A stretch of DNA of 64,000 nt from Balneola sp. (GCA_003712055.1 RHLJ01000001.1:1-64000); one strand, 5' to 3'; shown: positions 16,139 through 24,935, counted from the stretch's first letter. Made by a program: numbers and translations. Notes: a model not told the origin generated them from the letters alone.

Positions 16139-16960
16139 TTAGTTTTTAAATGAGTTTTGGATATCAAGAAATTCATTCTGAAGTTCATCAAACATCTTGA
16201 ACTCATCTCTATTGATGTTGTAGTAGTAAATTATTCTGGTTTTTTCGAAATGATTACGGTAGGCCAATGGGCTATCTCTATCTTCGAGGACACGGTCGAA
16301 GTAAATCTCATTATAATCATCCGAAAACCAAATCTGTCTAAGGTCAAGGCTATCCGGAGTGATTTGCCTTAAATTGGTACCATCAAGGTCAGAGATATAA
16401 TAAGGGGTAAAGTCTTTATCATTAATTCTTGAATCGCCGTTGTTGTCAGCTAGTGCAATTTTATATATGGCAAATGGAAGGTGCTCTTCATCTTGGGAGT
16501 AATAGCGCCCCTCTCTAGAACCAATAGTAAAGCTATGTATGTAACCATTATTTGGTAATAGCCTTCTAACTTCGGTTCGGTCTTTATTGAAAAAGATGAC
16601 ATTAATCGCAGCTCCGACCATGTATATGGAAATATCGCTTGCTGAGTTAATCATATCCACCACGTCTCTAGGCAAGTCTTTATCCTGTACTATAACGGGG
16701 GAGTAATAGAATTCCGAGTTTTTGATACTTGTAGGTTGATCATAAATCAAATGTTGAAGATCGATATTTAACTGTTCTGCTCTTTCAGCTTTCTTTGCTA
16801 CAATAAGTCCCTTCTCCGAGGTGTCGGATTCAAACCAATAACCAACTCTGTGAAATGGAAGGATGTCAATTATAGAGATCACAATAAGTACAGCTAATCC
16901 AATTCCATTGAATGTCCAAACAAACTTCATGAATTTAGTTTTTGGGTACTTGTCACTCAT
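16139..16960 (-). CDS. Membrane-anchored protein of unknown function with an EF-hand-like loop
   Basis: About 273 residues from the chosen ATG (MSDKYPKTK); an in-frame ATG lies 12 codons upstream. A single membrane helix near residues 15-35 (IGLAVLIVISIIDIL) anchors a soluble domain that should be extracytoplasmic. The loop DNNGDSRINDKD has the spacing of acidic residues expected of an EF-hand or dockerin-like calcium site. It is followed by YISDLDGTNLRQITPD, typical of a TolB-like beta-propeller blade. Only one or two blades are recognisable. It leads the cluster with the Nudix-like gene. Function unknown. Confidence 0.75.
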   Translation of the reverse strand: MSDKYPKTKFMKFVWTFNGIGLAVLIVISIIDILPFHRVGYWFESDTSEKGLIVAKKAERAEQLNIDLQHLIYDQPTSIKNSEFYYSPVIVQDKDLPRDVVDMINSASDISIYMVGAAINVIFFNKDRTEVRRLLPNNGYIHSFTIGSREGRYYSQDEEHLPFAIYKIALADNNGDSRINDKDFTPYYISDLDGTNLRQITPDSLDLRQIWFSDDYNEIYFDRVLEDRDSPLAYRNHFEKTRIIYYYNINRDEFKMFDELQNEFLDIQNSFKN

Positions 16961-17102
16961 ACTGATAATCCATTGTGTTCTATGTTGAGAGTTCAACGTC
17001 CAAGGTTCAGATAAGAACGGGAATTATCCTGATTTACAAAACTTGGCTTTTAAACCATTTCGAATTTGCTATACTTGAATGCTTAAAACTAACTAGATAG
17101 CT

Positions 17103-19844
17103 ATGAAATTGATCGTCAAAAGAATACTGCTCTTTGTAACTATACTTTGTTTACCTGTTTCTGTATTTGCACAAGGGCAACTCACCTTCGAAGATGTGAT
17201 GAAATTCGAAGACCTCACCACACCAAGAATATCTGACCAGGGAAACTGGTTGATTTATGGGGTTTGGCCTGATCGTGGAGATGGATATTCGGTTGCTAGC
17301 CAGGTTAATGGAAACACGGAATACCAAATCGAGTTGGGTGCTAATCCTATTATTTCATCCAATGAATTATGGGTAGCTGCCAGACGAGAAGTCTCTTTAG
17401 CAGTTCAATTGAAAGAAAAAAAGAAGGCCCCAAAACGAGGGATGAGTTTACTTTCCCTGGAGGATGGTTCCATTGCTCAATTTGACAGTGTAACCAGCTT
17501 CCGGTTTTCGAATAACGGGGAATGGCTGGTTTATAAGAAACTTCAGACAAAGGAGATCACGGATCTGAAATCGAAAAACAAGAAACTTGGCACCGAGTTG
17601 GTGCTTCGCGAATTGGGAACCGAAGAAGAGTTTTCTTTTGACTTCGTTACAGCTTTTGCCTTCGACAGCTTGTCCAGCTATTTAGCCTATTCGGTTATTG
17701 ACACCTCCAATATGGAAAACGGGGTCTATCTGTTTGATCTCTCTGCAAAAGAAACAATGACAGTTCAGAACATCGAATCAGGAGTATTTAGCAATTTAAC
17801 CTGGGAGCCTAAGAAATCGAATCTGGCTTTCACAGTGGCGACCTATGATACTAATTTCATAGACAGCGATGCATCACTAATGCTATGGACATCCAGAAAC
17901 AAAGACCTGAGTACTCTGGTGGAGCCCGGTGATGTAGATGATGAGTTTGCTTTGCGATCCAGAAACCGCCTGCTGTTTACCCATGATGGGGATCGATTGT
18001 TCTTTGCACTAAGAGATCGTGAAATGGTTGATCTGGATAACCAAAAGGATGAGGAAGAAGAGGAGATCGATATTTATGACATCAATTCTATTATTGATGA
18101 CCGAGGCCTGGATATCTGGCATGGAGATGATCCTCTAATCAAAACACATGAAATTCAGACCTGGAACGGAAGAAAGAATCATTTATACACAGCAGTCTAT
18201 CATTTTGGAAGACGGGCAAAGTGGGTGCAATTAGGTGATAAATCCGTTCCCGATGTTCAGCTACATCACAATGAGAATGTAGTGCTGGGATATAGCAACT
18301 TACCTTATCGAAAGGATAGAACCTGGGATGGTACCTATCGCGATTTCCATACCATAGACCTGGAAACAGGAGAGAAGACGCAATTTCTAAGTCGTCAGGG
18401 ATTCTTTCCTCAACTTTCTAAGGAAGGAAATTATGTTGCCTACTACCAGGATAAGCACTGGTACCTGTATGATGTTGAAAATGAGTCTTCCCGAAATTTA
18501 ACAGGAGGAATAGACAACCCTTTTTATAACGAAGATCATGACTATCCAAGCGCTGTTCCAGGTTACGGGGTAGCTGGTTGGACTTCCAACGATGCCCATG
18601 TGCTGATTTATGACAAATTCGATGTCTGGAAGTTTGATACCAGGAATGGAAACTCTACCAACATTACCGGTGGAGAGGGAAGAGCCGAAAACCGCATTTT
18701 CCGTATTACTCGCCTGGATAATAGCGGGAATGCGTTTGCACCTGGTCAGAGGGTTCTTCTCAATTCTTACCACGATTTAAACAAGAACTTCGGCTTCTAT
18801 TCAACAGGGATCAATGATTCTGAAGTAGAGGTGCTTTTGGAAGAAGACAAAAAGTTCACTTTTGTGACTAAGGCCGATGACTCGGATGCTGTGTTGTATA
18901 AGCGAGAGGCTTATGATGAATTCCCGAATCTATGGGTAGCCAATGACTGGATGTTTAGAGATGTAGCAAAGCAAACGAATCTACATGAGAACCTGAGTGA
19001 GAAATGGAATTGGGGGAAAGCTGAACTGGTGGATTGGTTAAGCACCGATGGAACCTATATGCAGGGGGTGGTCATCAAACCCGATGATTACGATCCTAAT
19101 AAGAAGTATCCCATCATGACCTATTACTATCGATTCTTTACTAATCGTTTGCATGATTTCAATGAGCCGAGAACTAACCACCGCCCGGTCTTTGCCCAAT
19201 ATGTGAGTGATGGTTATGTAGTATTCCTGCCGGATGTACGCTTTGAAATTGGTCGACCTGGTTTTGCAGCTACCAAAAGCGTGGTTCCGGGTATACAGAA
19301 GCTAGTTGATATAGGTATTGCTGATCCTGATAAACTGGGGCTACACGGTCATTCCTGGAGCGGATACCAAACAGCCTTTATTGTCACCCAGACTGATATT
19401 TTTGATGCGGCTGTTTCAGGTGCCCCGGTTAGTAATATGACCAGCGCTTATGGTGGAATACGGTGGGCGTCTGGATTAGCACGTAGTTTCCAGTATGAAA
19501 AAACGCAAAGTCGGATAGGAGAGACCCTGGTGGATGCTCCGATGAAATACATTGAAAATTCCCCGGTCTTTTATGCCGATCAAATCACCACGCCGATGCT
19601 CATCCAGCACGGAGACGATGATGGAGCCGTGCCCTGGTACCAAAGCATTGAGATGTACCTGGCCATGCGCCGCTTTGATAAAGACGTGATTTTCCTACAG
19701 TACCATGGAGAACCTCATCACCTACAGAAATTCGAAAACAAGCTGGATTATGCCATCCGCATGAAGGAGTATTTCGATTACTACCTGAAAGGAGAAGGCG
19801 AACCCGAGTGGATCATCTCCGGTGAAAGGTTTCAGGGGCGGTAG
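17103..19844 (+). CDS. Secreted S9 family serine peptidase (prolyl oligopeptidase / glutamyl-type)
   Basis: 913 residues. The signal peptide ends VSVFAQ. The first 600-odd residues form a beta-propeller-like domain (repeated strand patterns, LEDGSIAQFDSV and similar). The C-terminal alpha/beta hydrolase carries GHSWSGYQ (nucleophile Ser751), the aspartate loop DDDGAVPW and the histidine loop GEPHHLQ, so the catalytic triad is complete. The second Ser of GHSWSG replaces the more common Gly. Such enzymes cut oligopeptides in the periplasm or outside the cell. It is transcribed alone, divergent from the membrane-anchored cluster, with a run of intergenic repeats after its stop. Confidence 0.95.
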   Translation: MKLIVKRILLFVTILCLPVSVFAQGQLTFEDVMKFEDLTTPRISDQGNWLIYGVWPDRGDGYSVASQVNGNTEYQIELGANPIISSNELWVAARREVSLAVQLKEKKKAPKRGMSLLSLEDGSIAQFDSVTSFRFSNNGEWLVYKKLQTKEITDLKSKNKKLGTELVLRELGTEEEFSFDFVTAFAFDSLSSYLAYSVIDTSNMENGVYLFDLSAKETMTVQNIESGVFSNLTWEPKKSNLAFTVATYDTNFIDSDASLMLWTSRNKDLSTLVEPGDVDDEFALRSRNRLLFTHDGDRLFFALRDREMVDLDNQKDEEEEEIDIYDINSIIDDRGLDIWHGDDPLIKTHEIQTWNGRKNHLYTAVYHFGRRAKWVQLGDKSVPDVQLHHNENVVLGYSNLPYRKDRTWDGTYRDFHTIDLETGEKTQFLSRQGFFPQLSKEGNYVAYYQDKHWYLYDVENESSRNLTGGIDNPFYNEDHDYPSAVPGYGVAGWTSNDAHVLIYDKFDVWKFDTRNGNSTNITGGEGRAENRIFRITRLDNSGNAFAPGQRVLLNSYHDLNKNFGFYSTGINDSEVEVLLEEDKKFTFVTKADDSDAVLYKREAYDEFPNLWVANDWMFRDVAKQTNLHENLSEKWNWGKAELVDWLSTDGTYMQGVVIKPDDYDPNKKYPIMTYYYRFFTNRLHDFNEPRTNHRPVFAQYVSDGYVVFLPDVRFEIGRPGFAATKSVVPGIQKLVDIGIADPDKLGLHGHSWSGYQTAFIVTQTDIFDAAVSGAPVSNMTSAYGGIRWASGLARSFQYEKTQSRIGETLVDAPMKYIENSPVFYADQITTPMLIQHGDDDGAVPWYQSIEMYLAMRRFDKDVIFLQYHGEPHHLQKFENKLDYAIRMKEYFDYYLKGEGEPEWIISGERFQGR

Positions 19845-19851
19845 GAGTTAA

Positions 19852-19936
19852 GTCATTCCTGCGTAGGCAGGAATCTGGATTTAAATAGAATAATTGCTCT
19901 TGATAACAATCTAGATTCCCACCTTCGTGGGAATGA
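19852..19936. repeat. Paired-hairpin intergenic repeat, family B (copy 2)
   Basis: Same organisation as at 8089-8164: outer GTCATTCC/GGAATGAC, hairpin ATTCCTGC-gtag-GCAGGAAT, a central AT-rich spacer with the TCTAGAT block, then hairpin ATTCCCAC-cttc-GTGGGAAT. The stem bases differ between copies but keep pairing, a sign that the hairpins matter or that copies are replaced as units. Confidence 0.8.
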
Positions 19937-19956
19937 CAATCATCCGCCAAGTAGTC

Positions 19957-20133
19957 GTCATCCCGGACTTGATACTGAATCAAGTTCAGCACAGGTCCCG
20001 GGATCTGTAGGGGATGATTCGCGATAGAGGGCTTGTTATTAGCTAAAGCTACTCCTTACAGATGCTGAATCAAGTTCAGCATGACTGCATTTAGTAAAAC
20101 TGGTTCAAGTAGCCTGTACTGAACTTGATTCAG
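19957..20133. repeat. Repeat mosaic, family C
   Basis: The 15-bp near-palindrome CTGAATCAAGTTCAG occurs at 19975-19989 and 20065-20079, and its reverse complement at 20119-20133. The first copy sits in a larger hairpin bounded by CCCGGAC and GTCCCGGG. A solo fragment of this family is at 5700-5717. The rest of the 388-bp gap up to the HEPN gene holds a small hairpin CAAGCG-ga-CGCTTG (around 20160-20173) and a probable terminator. Confidence 0.75.
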
Positions 20134-20199
20134 TATCCACTTGGACCAGAGACATTGCACAAGCGGACGCTTGCGATAAGTTAGGGAAGTGCGATTTAG

Positions 20200-20222
20200 T
20201 CCACCAAAAAGTTTTTTTGGTA
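20200..20222 (-). terminator. Possible terminator of the RT-HEPN operon
   Basis: A hairpin with arms ACCAAAAA and TTTTTTGGT lies 11 bp beyond the HEPN stop codon on the minus strand. The stem is A/T-rich and the tract that would form the U-tail is inside the stem, so strength is uncertain. Confidence 0.4.
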
Positions 20223-20232
20223 CCGCAAATAA

Positions 20233-21030
20233 TTAGTTAGAATTGTCAATTCTTCTATGAACATAAGAAGCAGTAACTAAGAGATCTAAAGCATCTGACT
20301 CGGGCATATCCCATTCTATTCTTGCTTCATGTGCAGCAGGATTTCTAAATGTTCCAAATAAACCTTTTACCAAATTTAGGAACCCTTTCTGTTCACTTTT
20401 TTCAGACTGGGTTTCGAAGCTATTTATTAAAACCCTTGGAGAAGATCCACCAATTGAAGCATCAATTAAGTGACTTCCATCAAGATCAAGACCTGACTTT
20501 TCTCTTAATTTTGCGGCTATACTTTTTGTGGCTTCAAGTACTGCATGAAAATAATTGTCTTCCAGTAATTCGGCCTTACAAAATTTCAAGACGTCCAAAT
20601 GAACATCTCGATTTTGAAGTTTTTTCCGAAGTTGACTGGCTTTTTTTTCTGCTTCTGATAAAGATTTAGCTTTAGAAGCTTTAAGAAATTTACCATTGTC
20701 AGAAAACTTAAATCCAACAAAGGCTAAAACATTATTTATCTCTTCTTGTCTTTTTTCAAAAACATCTTTACTTCCTACATATCTAGCTGGTTCTAGTGCG
20801 TGATGGATAAAGTTAAATACACAAGTACTATTCCCAGCTTTATTTTGACAGTTTGCAAAGGCATTGTAAAGTCTTTTCCATTTTGTGTTGTTTGGATCAA
20901 CATCTTTTATACGAGCTTGTTCAAGTAGCTGTCCAATTTGACTTCCGGTCAAACCATCCTCTGTATTTCCTAGAATCTGTGCAATTTTTTCTACTTGACC
21001 AGAAGTGAGATAAGGAGGTGTACTTGACAT
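20233..21030 (-). CDS. TIGR02391/Ymh-type HEPN domain protein, likely RNase effector of an RT defence module
   Basis: 265 residues. The N-terminal part (about 1-140) is a helical domain with the conserved NFIHHALEPARYV and ITFxG-like segments. The C-terminal part (about 145-262) matches the Hypoth_Ymh/TIGR02391 family and contains FRNPAAHE (Arg229 and His234), the R-x4-H signature of HEPN ribonucleases. The C-terminal end SYVHRRID is also typical. Family members are frequent in phage-defence neighbourhoods. It lies 71 bp downstream of the reverse transcriptase gene on the same strand, so it is probably the effector or toxin partner. HEPN membership and co-orientation are seen; RNase activity and defence function are inferred. 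Confidence 0.85.
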   Translation of the reverse strand: MSSTPPYLTSGQVEKIAQILGNTEDGLTGSQIGQLLEQARIKDVDPNNTKWKRLYNAFANCQNKAGNSTCVFNFIHHALEPARYVGSKDVFEKRQEEINNVLAFVGFKFSDNGKFLKASKAKSLSEAEKKASQLRKKLQNRDVHLDVLKFCKAELLEDNYFHAVLEATKSIAAKLREKSGLDLDGSHLIDASIGGSSPRVLINSFETQSEKSEQKGFLNLVKGLFGTFRNPAAHEARIEWDMPESDALDLLVTASYVHRRIDNSN

Positions 21031-21101
21031 AGTTGGTAAATGTATTAATAGGTTAGAAATTTAAGCGGGCACTTGGTTAGATGGGGGTATTTTAGGTATG
21101 A

Positions 21102-22682
21102 TTAAATTTTCTTTTCTAATATACCATCTATTTGATTGGCTAATTTCCAGTGCTTTCTTTCATCCTTGCCTAGTTTATTTGACGAACTTAAAATTGCTAG
21201 TTTTAGTATATCAGACGAAGCTGGAAAATCGTTTTTGATCACCAGGGCTTCTGCTCGGTTTCCACATTTTCCTATCGCCAGTGCAGCGTATCTTTTTAAT
21301 ACTTCTGAGTTAGAGTTTTGATATAACTCAATTATATCTTTTGAATGATTCCAATCTTCGGAAGTCGAAAATATCCATAATATCCACATTGCGTAGTAGT
21401 TAGGAGGAGGGTTCCTTTTACTTTTTAATGGCTTAAGTAGAAGTTTCGCAATGTCCTTTTTTTCTTTTCTAGTAAGCCCACTATAGTTTTGAACATATTT
21501 AGCTATTTGTTCAGTAACAGGGTAAAGTAGTTCTGCATTTTCAATAACAAAATCTAATACCTGTTTTTTTAAGTCTTCAGAAACACCCGGGACTCTATTT
21601 AGCTTAGTAAGCACATACTTAACAATTTCATAGTCAACAAGATTTTGATCAGATACAGATTCATTGAGCATGCCTAATAAATCAAATTCTTGTAGCTTCA
21701 ATAATACTTCTTGAATTTCACCCTCATCTAAATCTTCCTCATCGATTTCTTCATAGATTGAAGTAAAATCCTGAAGAAATTCTACAGCTTGATCTCTGTT
21801 GGATAATTGATCATCTGGCTTTATTAGAATTTCGCCCAAATATCTTTTTACTGGTAATATTTTCGTTTTTGCAGATTGAAAAGTAAGTCCATGATTTGTG
21901 TAAAGCCATTCTCCAAGTCCAAATAAAGTAGATTGAGCTTCATATTCAGATTTGCAAAAAATATTGTAATCATCAACCCATCTAACGAAATCTATATTTT
22001 TTGAATATAGAAAAGCATCTACATCAATTAGAACTGCTTCAGCTAATACTCTTGATGCATAAGGTCCAACTGGGATTCCATAACTATTTCGCCCCATCAA
22101 ATTACTTATAAGTTTTTTTACTAAAACTCTAGCTACTTCTATACTTCTATTATCTGTTGCTATTGTTTCAATTACGTTTTCAAGCCTATGCTGATAGATC
22201 CTAGGGTAAAAATCTGCGATATCTGCAATGCCTACAAACTTTATATTTTTCTTATCACTTTTCTTCTTTAGGTAACTCAAATATTCATCGTGTGCACCAC
22301 GGGCGTCATATAATCTATCTGACTTTGAAGTGTCAACCCGATAAGAGAAAACTCTTTTTGCTTTCTTACTAATACGTCCAGCTTCAATATCATTTTTTAC
22401 GATAATTGTAAGCGCAGTGTAGATTATTAAATCTTGAGGGTGCAGTAGATGAACAACACGAATATTAGCTCGATTCTTAGGAGCAAAAACCTTCATTGGT
22501 TTAAAAGGTTTATAGTTATCCAAATCGAGTTCCTTTATATAGTTGGTAATTTCAACTCGATTTTCTAATACAACTTGCCACTCAATTGGTTCGGGTAACA
22601 AGGCACTATATCCATGAAATTCAATTGCTTTGATTGCATTTTCAATTTCTGTTTCTGTTAGCTTAAACATAGAGCCATGCAA
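21102..22682 (-). CDS. Reverse transcriptase with Abi/DRT-like architecture (RT domain plus helical C-terminal half)
   Basis: 526 residues; Met1 or Met5 may be the start. RT landmarks in order: VFSYRVDT (fingers, about 111-118); motif A ADIADFYPRIYQH (catalytic Asp154); motif B GIPVGPYASRVLAEAVL (202-218); motif C FVRWVDDYNIF (Asp237 and Asp238); motif D GLTFQSAKTKIL; motif E RYLGEILI. The catalytic triad is complete. Residues 300-526 are helical, ending in HEAT-like segments (YAALAIGKCGNRAEALVIK), as in abortive-infection and UG/DRT reverse transcriptases. There is no maturase, endonuclease or retron-type X domain. It begins a two-gene module with a HEPN protein and follows the E1 gene by 56 bp. 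Its AT-rich composition contrasts with the E1 neighbour. Family is clear; the exact DRT class cannot be assigned by eye. Confidence 0.9.
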   Translation of the reverse strand: MHGSMFKLTETEIENAIKAIEFHGYSALLPEPIEWQVVLENRVEITNYIKELDLDNYKPFKPMKVFAPKNRANIRVVHLLHPQDLIIYTALTIIVKNDIEAGRISKKAKRVFSYRVDTSKSDRLYDARGAHDEYLSYLKKKSDKKNIKFVGIADIADFYPRIYQHRLENVIETIATDNRSIEVARVLVKKLISNLMGRNSYGIPVGPYASRVLAEAVLIDVDAFLYSKNIDFVRWVDDYNIFCKSEYEAQSTLFGLGEWLYTNHGLTFQSAKTKILPVKRYLGEILIKPDDQLSNRDQAVEFLQDFTSIYEEIDEEDLDEGEIQEVLLKLQEFDLLGMLNESVSDQNLVDYEIVKYVLTKLNRVPGVSEDLKKQVLDFVIENAELLYPVTEQIAKYVQNYSGLTRKEKKDIAKLLLKPLKSKRNPPPNYYAMWILWIFSTSEDWNHSKDIIELYQNSNSEVLKRYAALAIGKCGNRAEALVIKNDFPASSDILKLAILSSSNKLGKDERKHWKLANQIDGILEKKI

Positions 22683-22738
22683 TTAGATAGATTATTAAGT
22701 GGTGATAATCTACACTCTAGCCATTAATAAACAAATAT

Positions 22739-24721
22739 TTAATAAGCTAATAAATCCTCAACCTTCCCCTTCAATCCCTCCAAATTCAAATAGCCATCCT
22801 CTAAGCCTTTATTGAAAGGTATAGGCATATCAAGGGCAGCGGAGCGGAGGACGGGGGCATCCAGCCATTCAAAGCAATGTTCGTTAATTAGGGCGGAGAC
22901 TTCACTCATGGGGCCCATGGTTAGAGAAGGTTCCTGAAGTAATAAAACCCGGTTGGTTTTTTGGACGGTAGCTTTAATAGCCTCCAGGTCGAGGGGAGAG
23001 AGGCAACGGAGATCCAGGATTTCCAGGGAAATCCTATCTTTTTCCAGTTCTGTAGCTAATTCCAATGCCCATTGCACGCCCATTCCATAAGTGATGATGG
23101 AAGCGTCAGTTCCTGCTCGCTGGATTTTAGCTTTCCCAAGTGGCTCATAAGAAACGGAATCAGGGGTAGTGCTTCTCAGACTTCGGTACAGCTTTTTATG
23201 CTCAAAGAAGAGTACCGGATTTGGATCATAGAGGGAGCTGTAAAGCAGGTTTTGGGCATCTTCCACAGTTCCAGGAACTACAATCTTCAATCCTGCATGA
23301 GGCATAAACCAACCTTCCGGTGACTGGGAGTGGAAAGGCCCAGCACCAACGCCTGCTCCATGAGGGAGCCGGATGGTAATATTCATCGGTGGAGTCCAGC
23401 GATAATGGGATTTGGCAATATTCTGGATGATCTGGTTCATCCCGCAGCTCACAAAGTCCGCAAACTGCATTTCAACCACAGGTTTAAATCCTTCCAAAGA
23501 CAGACCTAAAGCGGCTCCTAAGGCTCCTGATTCAATAATGGGGGTATTCCTGACCCGCTCCTTGCCAAACTTGTCTGTGAAGCCTTCTGTGATTTTAAAA
23601 ACCCCGCCATATTCGGCGATATCCTGTCCCATAATGAGAAAGGATTCATCTTCCTCAAAAGCCTGAGCTAAAGATTGCTGGATGGCATCAATAAAGCGTT
23701 TTTCAGAGGAGCCACTCTTTTCAATAGAAGAAATAGAGGGAGTTTCATTGGAAAAAACCGCATCAAGCTCTGTTTGCTTATCAAATATGGGAAGCTCTGC
23801 ATTGAGGGCTTTATCAAGGTCTTCTCTGAATGAGGGCTCTATCTCTTGCTTGATTTCTAATAGAGCCTCTTCGCTGAGCTTATGCTCTGATTGAAGGTAT
23901 TCCTCCATTCGTTTGATGGGATCCTTTTTCGACCAGGTATCAAACATGTCTTGAGGGACATAGGCAGTACCAGAAGCTTCTTCATGGCCACGCATTCTAA
24001 ATGTCTGGGCTTCAATAAGAACAGGCTTACCTTTAAGAGTTAGTTTACGAGCCTTTTCGATGGTAGACATCACTTCAAAAACATCGTTTCCATCAATATG
24101 AAAACCTTCTATGCCATATCCTTTGGCTTTGTCTACCAGTCGCTCGCAGGCATATTGTTCTTTGGTAGGAGTAGAAAGTCCATAGCCGTTGTTCTCAATG
24201 ATGAATATCACGGGTAAATCCCATACCGCAGCCAGGTTAATGGCTTCGTGGAAATCTCCTTCACTAGTGGCACCATCCCCGCAAAAAGAAAAAGCGACCG
24301 CATCTTCTTTTTTCAGTTGCTTCGCCAGTGCAATTCCATCAGCAACTGGCATCATTGCTGCCAGGTGGGAGATCATCCCAACAATGTTGTGCTCCATTAC
24401 ACCAAAATGGAAGGAACGCTCCCGTCCTTTGCTGAATCCATCTGTCTTTCCGAACAGTTGGCAGAAGAGAGGGTAGAAGGGCACTTCCCGGGTAGTAAAC
24501 ACCCCAAGGTTCCGGTGCATGGGAAGGATATAATCTTCTTGTTTGCTGGATAGCGTAACTCCAACGGCAATAGCTTCTTGCCCGATTCCGGAAAACCATT
24601 TGCTGATCTTGTTCTGGCGAAGAAGCTTAAGCATTCGTTCTTCAATAGAACGGGGAAGGAGCAGTGCCCGATAGATCTCAAGGGCTTTTTTTTTACTAAT
24701 CTTTTTTGATGGTTTGATCAC
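22739..24721 (-). CDS. 2-oxoacid dehydrogenase E1 component, alpha-beta fusion
   Basis: 660 residues joining E1-alpha (about 1-320) and E1-beta (about 335-660), which are separate genes in most bacteria. The thiamine diphosphate motif is intact in the alpha half (CGDGATSEGDF through IIENNGYGLS), as is the phosphorylation-loop-like FRMRGHEEASGT. The beta half shows MGQDIAEYGGVFKIT and RLPHGAGVGAGPFHSQ. It decarboxylates a branched-chain 2-oxoacid or pyruvate and passes the acyl group to an E2 lipoyl carrier, which is not in this window. Fused E1 genes are common in Bacteroidota-related lineages. It is transcribed alone, upstream of the reverse transcriptase. Confidence 0.94.
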   Translation of the reverse strand: MIKPSKKISKKKALEIYRALLLPRSIEERMLKLLRQNKISKWFSGIGQEAIAVGVTLSSKQEDYILPMHRNLGVFTTREVPFYPLFCQLFGKTDGFSKGRERSFHFGVMEHNIVGMISHLAAMMPVADGIALAKQLKKEDAVAFSFCGDGATSEGDFHEAINLAAVWDLPVIFIIENNGYGLSTPTKEQYACERLVDKAKGYGIEGFHIDGNDVFEVMSTIEKARKLTLKGKPVLIEAQTFRMRGHEEASGTAYVPQDMFDTWSKKDPIKRMEEYLQSEHKLSEEALLEIKQEIEPSFREDLDKALNAELPIFDKQTELDAVFSNETPSISSIEKSGSSEKRFIDAIQQSLAQAFEEDESFLIMGQDIAEYGGVFKITEGFTDKFGKERVRNTPIIESGALGAALGLSLEGFKPVVEMQFADFVSCGMNQIIQNIAKSHYRWTPPMNITIRLPHGAGVGAGPFHSQSPEGWFMPHAGLKIVVPGTVEDAQNLLYSSLYDPNPVLFFEHKKLYRSLRSTTPDSVSYEPLGKAKIQRAGTDASIITYGMGVQWALELATELEKDRISLEILDLRCLSPLDLEAIKATVQKTNRVLLLQEPSLTMGPMSEVSALINEHCFEWLDAPVLRSAALDMPIPFNKGLEDGYLNLEGLKGKVEDLLAY

Positions 24722-24747
24722 GAAGACTAATGTAACTCTTATTAATG

Positions 24748-24855
24748 GTCATCCTGAGGATATTTCCGAAGGATCTAATCGGCTTTAAGTCGACGAGATT
24801 CTTCGCTTTTGCCTGTCCTCCGTACGAGTACTTCGGAAGGCGGGCTCAGAATGAC
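24748..24855. repeat. Palindromic intergenic repeat, family A (copy 2, expanded)
   Basis: It has the same ends (GTCATCCTGAG, CTCAGAATGAC) and internal blocks as the copies at 2632 and 34551. It is 108 bp because of about 35 extra bases near the right end (tcctccgtacgagtacttcgga region), which add a second small palindrome. It lies upstream of the E1 gene start. Confidence 0.8.
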
Positions 24856-24935
24856 AACAAGGTTGTTTTAAGTCGAGTAGATAGGCAAATTTGTATCCAT
24901 CAACAATAGGGAAGTGAATCAGAAAACCGCTTTTT

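Noticed and set aside
16997-17102. Bacteroidota-type promoter before the S9 peptidase (TATACTTG box)
   Set aside because: A -7-like box is present but no -33 element at the right spacing, so support is too weak.
21102-22682. RT as part of a diversity-generating retroelement, retron or group II intron
   Set aside because: No template/variable repeat pair or Avd gene, no retron msr-msd upstream within the 56-bp gap, and no maturase or HNH domain or intron ends.
19845-22738. RT-HEPN module as an insertion with target-gene duplication, as seen at metF
   Set aside because: I looked for copies of the E1 and S9 gene ends on the far side and found only a 9-base chance match on the opposite strand.
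24189-24681. Several overlapping open frames on both strands inside the E1 gene
   Set aside because: They are shadows of a conserved, complete 660-codon gene.
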